Source of the DNA: Acidobacteriota bacterium | GTDB lineage: Bacteria; Acidobacteriota; Terriglobia; Terriglobales; Acidobacteriaceae | Direction: 5' to 3' | DNA length: 36,295 nt | NCBI GenBank assembly: GCA_021791875.1 | Contig: JAJYVU010000035.1 | Location: 1 to 36,295, forward strand | Shown here: positions 17,176 to 25,141 of the stretch, piece after piece | Position numbering within the stretch: position 1 is the first letter of the stretch | How the letters are laid out: the number at the start of each line of letters is the position of its first letter | Notes under the pieces: generated by a model | The model's database searches: none | What the model was told of the DNA's origin: nothing | What the model saw: only the letters and a program-made list of their open reading frames with translations | Program-made: the position numbers and the translations under genes

Positions 17176-18795
17176 GTGAGGGAGAAAGCGTCATTATTTT
17201 CGAGCCGGCGGCATGCGTTCTGGTTCTGGGCCGGCTGCGTCGCAGTGACTGTTGGTGTCATGCTGCACTTACCCATGTTTCTGATGGGTATCAAGACCCA
17301 CTTCGTCCTGGCGGGCATGCCGATGGGCAACGGGATGAAAATCGGGATGGGGCTGATTGTGGCCGGGACTTTCGCCACAGCCTATGGTCTGATGCCGCGG
17401 CGGAAATCGAAGGTGACTTACGAGGAAATCGCTCCGCCGGAAGATGCTCCGCTCAACAAGGCGCACTGGACGCAGATGCTGGTGCTGGCTGTGGCGTTGA
17501 TTATCGACGTGATGAAGCCGGTGACGCTGGGGTTTGTCATCCCAGGCATGCGGGCGGAGTACCACCTGACATTCGCGCATGTTGAGCTACTGCCGTTCGC
17601 AGGGCTGCTGGGGACGACGATCGGGTCGTTCCTGTGGGGCGCCCTGTCGGACTACTATGGACGGCGCGCGTCGATCCTGCTGGCGGCGGTGGTCTTTATG
17701 GGCACGGCAATCTGCGGGGCTATGCCGGCGTTCTCATGGAACATTGCTATGTGCTTCATGATGGGAATCGGCGCGGGCGGGATGTTGCCGGTGACTTATG
17801 CTCTATTGGCGGAGATTATGCCAACCCGGCATCGCGGCTGGTGCCTGGTGCTGGTGGGCGGCGTGGGAACGGTGGGCGGATATTTCGCCACCAGCCTGCT
17901 GTCGGCTTGGCTGCAGCCGTATTTCGGATGGCGGATCATGTGGCTGATCGATCTGCCGACGGCGCTTGTGCTGATTCTGGTGAGTCCGAAGCTGCAGGAG
18001 TCGGCGCGATTCCTGCAGGCGATGGGGCGGACTGACGAAGCAAAGGAGACGCTGGCACGATTCGGGATCGTACTGGAGAAGCTGCCGAGCGCCGTGCCAG
18101 AACCGGAAGATGTTTCGCTGCTAGTGCAGCCGGCGGCAACACCGGTGAAGATGAAGGAAGTGCTGGGCGTGACGGCGGCGCTGACGCTGGCGGCGCTGGC
18201 GTGGGGATTTGTGAATTTCGGGGTGATGCTGTGGCTGCCGGGAAGCCTGATGGCGGAAGGCCGAAGTATGGGCGCAGCCAGCCAGATCATCGCGCGATCG
18301 TCGCTGATTGCGATTCCCACGATCGCGCTCGCGACCTGGCTGTACAGCGTATGGAGCACGAAGAGGGCGCTGCTGGCGTCGATTGGGGTAACCACGCTGG
18401 GGCTGGTGGCCATCCTGCTAAGGGATAATGAGGCGCTACGATTCTTGTCGGATCCGATTATTCCCGTTTCTCTCCTGGTGATTGGAACGAGCGCGGTGAT
18501 CTCGATGCTGCTGCCGTATGCGGCGGAGTGTTATCCGGTGCGGGTGCGAGGGCGGGCCACGGGATGGGTGGCCGGCTTTAGCAAAGCAGGCGGCGTCTCG
18601 GCGCAGGTGTTGGGGATGCTGGCGCTGGTGCCGGCGCTGGGAGTGGCGGCCGGGATTGTGGCTGTTCTAGCGGTGCTGTCGATGGTGATGATTGCGGTTA
18701 CGGGTCTTGATACGCGAGGACGCGACCTGCGGGAGCTGGAGGCATCGAAGTTGGCGGCTGAAGTGGCGGAGGGTTCAGCACTTGTCACGGAGTGA
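17176..18795 (+). CDS. MFS transporter with a Met/His-rich two-helix N-terminal extension
   Basis: A 539-residue inner-membrane protein. A canonical 12-helix MFS core begins at about residue 95, with the loop 2-3 motif GALSDYYGRR, PTRHRG after helix 4 and a matching loop 8-9 region. In front of it are two additional helices (about 14-36 and 55-75) joined by a segment rich in Met, His and Gly: HLPMFLMGIKTHFVLAGMPMGNGMKIGMG. A linker (PRRKSKVTYEEIAPPEDAPL) joins the two parts. The GTG at 17176 is preceded by TGAGGAG. Extra helices with Met/His suggest metal handling, and the OprC-like receptor upstream supports that, but the MFS core alone resembles sugar-acid or aromatic-acid porters, so substrate assignment is open. 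Confidence 0.85.
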   Translation: MREKASLFSSRRHAFWFWAGCVAVTVGVMLHLPMFLMGIKTHFVLAGMPMGNGMKIGMGLIVAGTFATAYGLMPRRKSKVTYEEIAPPEDAPLNKAHWTQMLVLAVALIIDVMKPVTLGFVIPGMRAEYHLTFAHVELLPFAGLLGTTIGSFLWGALSDYYGRRASILLAAVVFMGTAICGAMPAFSWNIAMCFMMGIGAGGMLPVTYALLAEIMPTRHRGWCLVLVGGVGTVGGYFATSLLSAWLQPYFGWRIMWLIDLPTALVLILVSPKLQESARFLQAMGRTDEAKETLARFGIVLEKLPSAVPEPEDVSLLVQPAATPVKMKEVLGVTAALTLAALAWGFVNFGVMLWLPGSLMAEGRSMGAASQIIARSSLIAIPTIALATWLYSVWSTKRALLASIGVTTLGLVAILLRDNEALRFLSDPIIPVSLLVIGTSAVISMLLPYAAECYPVRVRGRATGWVAGFSKAGGVSAQVLGMLALVPALGVAAGIVAVLAVLSMVMIAVTGLDTRGRDLRELEASKLAAEVAEGSALVTE

Positions 18796-18917
18796 CGCAT
18801 TCTTCATCAACTTTTCGGGCGATTGCATTTTTGAACTGCGGGAGCCTGGCTATTGGCAGGCGGGAGATGCTGCATGCCGGGGCGTTACTAGGATATGGTG
18901 ATAGCTATCAGCCGTCC

Positions 18918-21900
18918 ATGAAGAATCATTTCCTCAGTCTGAAACATCCGATCGCAAGCGCGACTGTTGCTGGCCTCTCTGTTGCCGTCCTCTTGCTCGC
19001 CGGATGCCGTTCGCATAGTGGTTTGCCAAGGCAATCTTCAAAGGCTTACGAGCAGTATGTGTCGAGCTTCTATGTGGGGCTATCGGCTTTGCAGGTGGGG
19101 AACGATGTTCTGGCAGACAGCAGCCTGCAGAAGGCCACCCAGATTGCTCCGGGCGAGCCAGCGGCATGGGCGGACTGGGGGATTCTTGCATTGCGCCAGC
19201 GCACCTTCAGTCTGGCGAATGAGCGATTCAGCCGGGCGCTGAAGCTCGCTCCGCACAACAGCAGGGTGTATTACCTGCTGGGTTTGCTCAACACTGCGCG
19301 CGGCGAGACGCAGCAGGCTATTCACGACTACAGGGAGGCGGTCAGACTTGATCCGAAAAACCTGCGCGCTACCTACTCACTGGCTCTTGCTGTTGAGCGC
19401 GAGGGAGGCGCGGGCAGCGATGCCGAATATCAAGACCTCGTACAACGGATTCTTACTGCACAGCCCGACAATCTTGCTGCTCTGGTGGATCTGAGCTGGA
19501 TTGCGGCCAAGCGAGGCGACGCCGCGACGCTGCACTCGACTGTTGCGCGCATTACCGCACAAAGCGGTAGTTGGCCAAGTGAGGTGAAGCAAGAGCTGAC
19601 TGCGCTCGAGAGCGCTGCGGCTGGCACTGATCCCCATGCTGCGGCCTTGCGCAGCGTATTTTTACGCAATGCGCTGATGCAGGTTTCGGCTTTCAGAGCA
19701 GACTTGTCAGAGATAAGACCGGCGCCGGGAAATGACGCGCAGCCTTTCACGCATTTCCTGCGGTTGCCTTCGCCGTCGTCGACACCCGCTCCGGCGGATA
19801 CTGCGATTTCATTCAGCGCGCAGCCAGTTCCGGGCATCAGCACCGAGCACGACAACGAGCGGTGGAGTTGGATCGGCTCGGTTTCTCTGGATGGCAAGGG
19901 GGCGCCGACCGTTGTCGTTGCCAACGGGCATGAGGTGCGGCTCGCGACTGGTGTGAGCTTTGCTTTTCCCGGCGGGCCTAAAGGTGTGGCACCGACACCG
20001 GAAGGGATTCTGGGGCTCGACTATAACTACGACTTCAAGACGGATCTTGCGCTGGCTGGGGCAGGTGGTTTCCGCCTGATGCGACAGAACAGCCCGACCT
20101 CATATACGAATGTGACGGCAACGACCAAACTCCCTCGCTCGGTACTGAATGCTTCTTACACGGGAGCGTGGGCCGTCGATATTGAAGCGGATGGAGATCT
20201 CGACGTTGTTCTTGGTCAGTCATCGGGTCTTCCCACAGTGCTGCGGAACAACGGAGACGGCACGTTCACGCCGATTCACCCTTTTGCGGGAATTTCGGGG
20301 ATTCGGCAGTTTGTCTGGGCGGATTTGACTGGCGATGGGAGCCCTGATGCCGCCATCATTGATGGCGCTGGGCATCTGCACGTCTTTGTGAACCACCGCG
20401 CCGGCAAGTTTGTCCAGATTCCCGTACCAAGTGAGTTTGCGAGTGCCAAAGCGATCACGGCGGCAGACGTGAACGCCGACAGCTTTATGGATCTTGTCGT
20501 GGTGTTGCCTGACGGAACGATTGGCCGGCTTTCGCTCATGGGCAACGATCAGGGATGGAACTCGGCAAAGATTGCCAGCGTGCCAGACAGCGCAGTAAAC
20601 CTTGCGGGCCAGGTTCGTTTGCGCGCGACGGATATCGATAATAATGGTGCGATCGATCTGTTATTGGGCCAGGTTTCTCCGGCTGCAAGCCGGACGGCAG
20701 GTGCCCTGATCTGGCTGGCGCACCGGTCAGGGAAATTCGTTCTGCTGAATCATTCAGTGGGGCCTGCGGAAGTCTTCAGCCTTGCTGATGTTCACGACAA
20801 TGGGAGGATGGCGCTGCTTGGTCTTACTGCTGACGGCCAGGCGCAGGAAGACCTCAACCACGGCACCAAGAATTATCACTGGCAGACGATTCGTCCACGC
20901 GCCCGGCAGACGACTGGGGACCAGCGAGTGAATCCCTTTGGGATCGGCGGCAGCATCGAGATCAGGTCGGCGATGATGACGCAAGAGCTTCCGATTACGG
21001 GGCCGCAACTGCACTTTGGTCTCGGAACTCACACCCAGACACAGGTGGCGCGCATTACCTGGCCGAATGGAACGGTGACGGCCGAGTTTGCGTTGAAGGC
21101 TGATCAGGAAGTGCTTACAGAGCAGCGTTTGAAGGGGTCTTGCCCGTTCTTGTACGCATGGAACGGAAAGAAGATGAAGTTTGTGATGGACACCGCGCCG
21201 TGGGGGGCTGCGATTGGTTTGCGAATCAACGGGCAGGGCAGCGCCGCTATCGTGAAGACATCGGAGTGGTACAAAATACCGCGTGGGGAACTGGTTCCGC
21301 GGAATGACCACTATGACCTCGATATTACAGACGAGCTATGGGAGACGTACTATTACGACTATCTGTCACTGATGGTTGTGGATCACCCCAAGGGCACTGA
21401 GGTCTACACCGATGAACGATTTGTCGTTCCACCGAAGAAGCTGAGGATTATCGCTACCGGCAGGCCACATCCGATCGTCCGCGCCGTGGACGACAACGGT
21501 GACAATGTTACGCAAACACTACTCTACCGTGACGGCAAATATCTGGATAACTTTGGGCTTGGGCAATACCAGGGAATTACGCGCGACCACTATGTGGATA
21601 TTTATCTGGGGAAGGATATTCCCACATCTGGTCCGCTCTACCTGATTGCAAAAGGCTGGTTGCATCCGGCTGATTCGACAATCATGGTTGCCATCAGCCA
21701 GGGGCATCACGAGCAGCCGAAACCGCTCAGCCTTTCCATTGAAGACGCTCATGGCGTCTGGCATGTCGTCAGACCGAACCTGGGTTTCCCGGCGGGGAGG
21801 AACAAGACATGCGTTATCAACCTCACGGGGCTCTTCCATCCCGGTGATCCGCATGTTGTGCGTCTGAGCACAAACATGGAGATTTACTGGGACCAGATAG

Positions 21901-22442
21901 AGTGGGCACGCGGCCTGCCGGATACCCCGCTGAAGATTACGCGCCTTTCTCCTGAATACGCGAACCTGCACTACCGTGGCTACTCGGAGATTTATAAAGC
22001 GAATGTGTCGTCGCCGGAAATTCCTGAGTACAACCACCTTATGGCGACGACTCAGATATGGCAAGATCTCACCGGCTACTACACGCGGTATGGAGATGTG
22101 CGTCCGCTGCTGCGAAAGGTTGATGATCGCTACGTGATCATGAATGCCGGCGATGAGTTGTCTCTGCGGTTTGCAGAACTGCCGCCGCTACCCCCGGGTT
22201 GGGTGCGGGATTACGTGCTTGCGGGGGATGGATGGGTGAAGGACGGGGATTACAATACATATGATTCGGCAACGGTTCTGCCTCTTCCTTATCATGCGCG
22301 CAAAATCTACGACACGCCGGCCAAGCCGCTGGAGGACGAGTGGGAATATCGTCATCATCGGAAGGACTGGGAGACTTACCAGACGCGATATGTTACGCCC
22401 GAGAATTTTGAAGACGCCCTCAGGAGTTCATCCAGCCAATGA
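18918..22442 (+). CDS. Large lipoprotein: TPR, FG-GAP/VCBS repeats, ASPIC/UnbV domain and an unrecognised C-terminal domain
   Basis: A 1174-residue exported lipoprotein (lipobox LLAGC, Cys30). Residues about 60-190 form TPR repeats (AWADWGILALRQRTFSLANERF, VYYLLGLLNTARGETQQAI). Residues about 310-640 carry FG-GAP/VCBS repeats with calcium-type loops DIEADGDLD (421), DLTGDGSPD (469) and DIDNNGAID (572). An ASPIC/UnbV domain (about 671-741) has GGSIEIRS, LHFGLG and ITWPNG. The last ~430 residues start CPFLYAWNGKKMKFVMD and are rich in Tyr, Trp and Asp; I do not recognise them. The start is at the signal peptide (18918); an in-frame start at 18792 overlaps the MFS gene by four bases but gives an unlikely leader. 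Its stop overlaps the next start in ATGA, so translation is coupled. Confidence 0.88.
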   Translation: MKNHFLSLKHPIASATVAGLSVAVLLLAGCRSHSGLPRQSSKAYEQYVSSFYVGLSALQVGNDVLADSSLQKATQIAPGEPAAWADWGILALRQRTFSLANERFSRALKLAPHNSRVYYLLGLLNTARGETQQAIHDYREAVRLDPKNLRATYSLALAVEREGGAGSDAEYQDLVQRILTAQPDNLAALVDLSWIAAKRGDAATLHSTVARITAQSGSWPSEVKQELTALESAAAGTDPHAAALRSVFLRNALMQVSAFRADLSEIRPAPGNDAQPFTHFLRLPSPSSTPAPADTAISFSAQPVPGISTEHDNERWSWIGSVSLDGKGAPTVVVANGHEVRLATGVSFAFPGGPKGVAPTPEGILGLDYNYDFKTDLALAGAGGFRLMRQNSPTSYTNVTATTKLPRSVLNASYTGAWAVDIEADGDLDVVLGQSSGLPTVLRNNGDGTFTPIHPFAGISGIRQFVWADLTGDGSPDAAIIDGAGHLHVFVNHRAGKFVQIPVPSEFASAKAITAADVNADSFMDLVVVLPDGTIGRLSLMGNDQGWNSAKIASVPDSAVNLAGQVRLRATDIDNNGAIDLLLGQVSPAASRTAGALIWLAHRSGKFVLLNHSVGPAEVFSLADVHDNGRMALLGLTADGQAQEDLNHGTKNYHWQTIRPRARQTTGDQRVNPFGIGGSIEIRSAMMTQELPITGPQLHFGLGTHTQTQVARITWPNGTVTAEFALKADQEVLTEQRLKGSCPFLYAWNGKKMKFVMDTAPWGAAIGLRINGQGSAAIVKTSEWYKIPRGELVPRNDHYDLDITDELWETYYYDYLSLMVVDHPKGTEVYTDERFVVPPKKLRIIATGRPHPIVRAVDDNGDNVTQTLLYRDGKYLDNFGLGQYQGITRDHYVDIYLGKDIPTSGPLYLIAKGWLHPADSTIMVAISQGHHEQPKPLSLSIEDAHGVWHVVRPNLGFPAGRNKTCVINLTGLFHPGDPHVVRLSTNMEIYWDQIEWARGLPDTPLKITRLSPEYANLHYRGYSEIYKANVSSPEIPEYNHLMATTQIWQDLTGYYTRYGDVRPLLRKVDDRYVIMNAGDELSLRFAELPPLPPGWVRDYVLAGDGWVKDGDYNTYDSATVLPLPYHARKIYDTPAKPLEDEWEYRHHRKDWETYQTRYVTPENFEDALRSSSSQ

Positions 22443-24235
22443 AGCGTGGTCCCATAGCAAGAGCAATTCTTTTCCTGTTCTTTGCCGGGCTCATAGCTGT
22501 TCCGGTTGTTCTTACGCGGAGAGCGTCACAGGATAAGGCCAGTGCCGCTCGATTGAGCGAGAAGTCGGCGCTTGCCCGCTACGGTTTTTATTTTACGAAC
22601 GATACGAAGAAAGCCGGAATTGATTTTGTCCACCAGGAGCCGGTGCTGGACAAAAAGCTCGCGGCGATTATGCCCGAGGTGGCGTCGCTGGGGGCATCTG
22701 TTTCAATAGTTGATTACAACGACGACGGCTGGCCGGATATCTACGTGACGACCAGCCGCGTGGGCGGCATGAATGCTCTTTACCGCAACAATCACAACGG
22801 CACCTTTACGAATGTGGCCCCCGAACTGGGTATTGCGAATGTGAACCAGCCCGGCACCGGCGTTTCGATGGGTGCCGTGTGGGGGGACTACAACAATGAC
22901 GGCTATCCCGATCTGTTTCTCATTAAGTGGGGAAAGCCGATGCTGTTCCGAAACGACCATGGGCATGGCTTTACCAATGTGACGAAGCAGGCTGGTTTTC
23001 CCAAGTGGATGAACGCCAACACCGCGCTGTGGTTTGATTACAACAATGACGGCAAGCTGGATCTCTTTGTAGGAGGGTATTACCCGGCGAAGATCAATCT
23101 GTGGCACCTGAAGACCACGAAGATAATGCCGGATAGCTTTGAATATGCTGACAACGGCGGGCGTAACTACCTGTTCCGTAATATGGGCAATGGCAAGTTT
23201 AAAGATGTGGCCCAGCAGCTGGGCTTGACAGGCCACAGATGGACACTGGCATCCGGCGCTGCCGATCTTACAGGGAATGGGTACCAGGACTTATTCATTG
23301 CCAACGACTATGGCATTGATCAGCTGTATTTCAATAACGGCAAGCGATTTTACGATGTCAGCAAGCAGGCGGGCATTGGATTTTCCCCAAAGAGCGGCAT
23401 GGATGTTTCATTTGGGGATGTATTCAACCAAGGCAAATTCGACATTTATGTGTCGAATATTTCTGAGCCGGGGATTCTGCTTCAAGGTAATAATCTGTGG
23501 GTGCCAAAAGACGGGACATCTGGTCAATCGACTCAGTATGTCAACATGGCGCGTGCACTCGGTATCGAACTCGGCGGATGGAGCTTTGGCGCGCAGTTCG
23601 GCGACTTCAATAACGATGGCGACCTGGATTTGTTTTTGACCAATGGCTACATCTCTTTGAGCCACACGCGGAGCTATTGGTATGACTTTGCCAAAGTCGC
23701 CTCGGGCAACAGCAACATTATTGGAGATGCGAAGAACTGGCCGGCATTCGATGGAAGGAGTCTCTCCGGCTACCAGGAAAAGCGTGTGTGGATCAACGAC
23801 GGCAACGGTCAGTTCGAAAATGTGGCCCGTGCGGTTGGCGTTACCGACAGGCACGATGGACGAGCCGTCGCGGTGGCCGACCTGTTTAATAACGGCGCGC
23901 TGGATGTTGTGGTCGCCAATCAGAATGGTCCGCTGATCATCTACAAGAATCACGTGAATCCCGCAGAGAAGTGGATCGAGTTCAGGCTGGAAGGAACTCG
24001 AAGCAACAGGGAAGCCATTGGCGCTGAGCTTACGTTGTACTGGGATGGGAAGAAGCAGCTTCAGGAGGTCGCGGCGGGGTCAGGGTTTGCCGCCCAAAAT
24101 GGGCTGCGGTTACACTTCGGGCTGGGCGAACATCCGCACATCGAGAAGGCTGTGATCCACTGGCCCTCCGGAACCATCCAGACGGTGACGAACCTCAAGC
24201 CGGATAAGCTCTACCAGATCGAGGAGCCGAAATGA
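22439..24235 (+). CDS. CRTAC1-family exported protein (FG-GAP/VCBS repeats plus ASPIC/UnbV)
   Basis: A 598-residue exported or membrane-anchored protein (helix 8-25, no lipobox Cys). After about residue 40 it is a seven-bladed beta-propeller with calcium-type loops at about 90 (DYNDDGWPD), 150 (DYNNDGYPD), 200 (DYNNDGKLD) and 389 (DFNNDGDLD), each followed by a LYRN/LFRN strand and an FTNV-type turn. The ASPIC/UnbV domain occupies about 530-595 (EFRLEGTRSNREAIGAEL, LHFGLGEH, VIHWPSGTIQ). It overlaps the genes on both sides by 4 nt (ATGA at 22439 and at 24232), so it belongs to the same transcript. The name UnbV comes from enediyne clusters; the family has no proven reaction that I know of, and a protein or glycan binding role is the usual guess. 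Confidence 0.92.
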   Translation: MKRGPIARAILFLFFAGLIAVPVVLTRRASQDKASAARLSEKSALARYGFYFTNDTKKAGIDFVHQEPVLDKKLAAIMPEVASLGASVSIVDYNDDGWPDIYVTTSRVGGMNALYRNNHNGTFTNVAPELGIANVNQPGTGVSMGAVWGDYNNDGYPDLFLIKWGKPMLFRNDHGHGFTNVTKQAGFPKWMNANTALWFDYNNDGKLDLFVGGYYPAKINLWHLKTTKIMPDSFEYADNGGRNYLFRNMGNGKFKDVAQQLGLTGHRWTLASGAADLTGNGYQDLFIANDYGIDQLYFNNGKRFYDVSKQAGIGFSPKSGMDVSFGDVFNQGKFDIYVSNISEPGILLQGNNLWVPKDGTSGQSTQYVNMARALGIELGGWSFGAQFGDFNNDGDLDLFLTNGYISLSHTRSYWYDFAKVASGNSNIIGDAKNWPAFDGRSLSGYQEKRVWINDGNGQFENVARAVGVTDRHDGRAVAVADLFNNGALDVVVANQNGPLIIYKNHVNPAEKWIEFRLEGTRSNREAIGAELTLYWDGKKQLQEVAAGSGFAAQNGLRLHFGLGEHPHIEKAVIHWPSGTIQTVTNLKPDKLYQIEEPK

Positions 24236-25122
24236 GCCAGTCCACGATTGCTATCCCGGCGTCACCCCCGTCGCGTCCGCCGAAGTGGAAACGGTGGCTC
24301 TCGCTCGACAATCGCTACGTTCCACCCATTTTTATTACGCTTATCCTGCTGGCCGGACAGTTGTCCTTCGGAATCCTTGAGAGCTATGAGCGGACGCTGC
24401 TGGCGATTGCGACATCCATCACCGTCGAGCTGGTTCTGGGGCGTATCTTTCTGGGCAAATGGCTGAATGTGGCCAGTGCGTACATCACGGGGATCAGCGT
24501 TGGTATTCTGCTGCGCTCTCCGGATTTCTGGCCTTACGCCGTGGCAGCAGCGCTTGCGATTACTTCCAAATATGTCCTGCGGTTGAAAGGCCGCCATCTC
24601 TTTAATCCCTCTAATTTTGGCATCAGCGTCGTGCTGTTTCTCCTGCCTGCGAGCGCAGCCATGCTCAGTATTCAATGGGGCAATAATCTTGCTTCCATGG
24701 TTGTGATCTGGGTGCTCGGTTCTGTTATCGTCTGGCGGCTGCGGCGGTTTCATATCAGCGCGACCTACGTTATCTCGTTTCTTGTTCTGGCTGTCATCCG
24801 TTCATGGATTATTCACGAGCCGTGGCTCTCGGAGGTGTCTCCAATCACAGGGCCGGAATACCAACTCTTTATCTTTTTCATGATCACCGATCCAAAGACA
24901 ACGGTACGGTCGAAGAAGGGGCAGTGCATTGTGGCGTTTCTGGTAGCGCTGCTGGAAATGTTCTTCCGCCTTGATCAGAGCGTCTACGCCGAACTCTATG
25001 CTCTATTCTGGGTGGGGCCGATTGCCATGCTTGTTGAGATGTGGCTTGATTCACGCCGTATGAAGGCTGCACCCGTCGAAGTGCCTGCATTCAGTGCAAG
25101 TGCTGGAGTCGCGCAGCAATAA
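24232..25122 (+). CDS. UnbU-like integral membrane protein related to RnfD/NqrB
   Basis: A 296-residue inner-membrane protein with about nine to ten helices. Features shared with UnbU and the RnfD/NqrB superfamily are LRLKGRHLFNPSNFGI near the middle and FIFFMITDPKTT near residue 220, equivalent to the FMxTDP motif of RnfD and NqrB. The SGAT-type motif to which RnfD and NqrB attach FMN covalently is not visible: the corresponding loop reads VSPITGPEYQLF, so covalent flavin is unlikely. The polar N-terminus is cytosolic. It is translationally coupled (ATGA) to the CRTAC1 gene before it and followed by another CRTAC1 gene after 19 nt. In enediyne clusters UnbU and UnbV co-occur; here the pair stands without a polyketide synthase. 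Confidence 0.85.
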   Translation: MSQSTIAIPASPPSRPPKWKRWLSLDNRYVPPIFITLILLAGQLSFGILESYERTLLAIATSITVELVLGRIFLGKWLNVASAYITGISVGILLRSPDFWPYAVAAALAITSKYVLRLKGRHLFNPSNFGISVVLFLLPASAAMLSIQWGNNLASMVVIWVLGSVIVWRLRRFHISATYVISFLVLAVIRSWIIHEPWLSEVSPITGPEYQLFIFFMITDPKTTVRSKKGQCIVAFLVALLEMFFRLDQSVYAELYALFWVGPIAMLVEMWLDSRRMKAAPVEVPAFSASAGVAQQ

Positions 25123-25141
25123 ATTTTCTGAAGGGCCGTAC

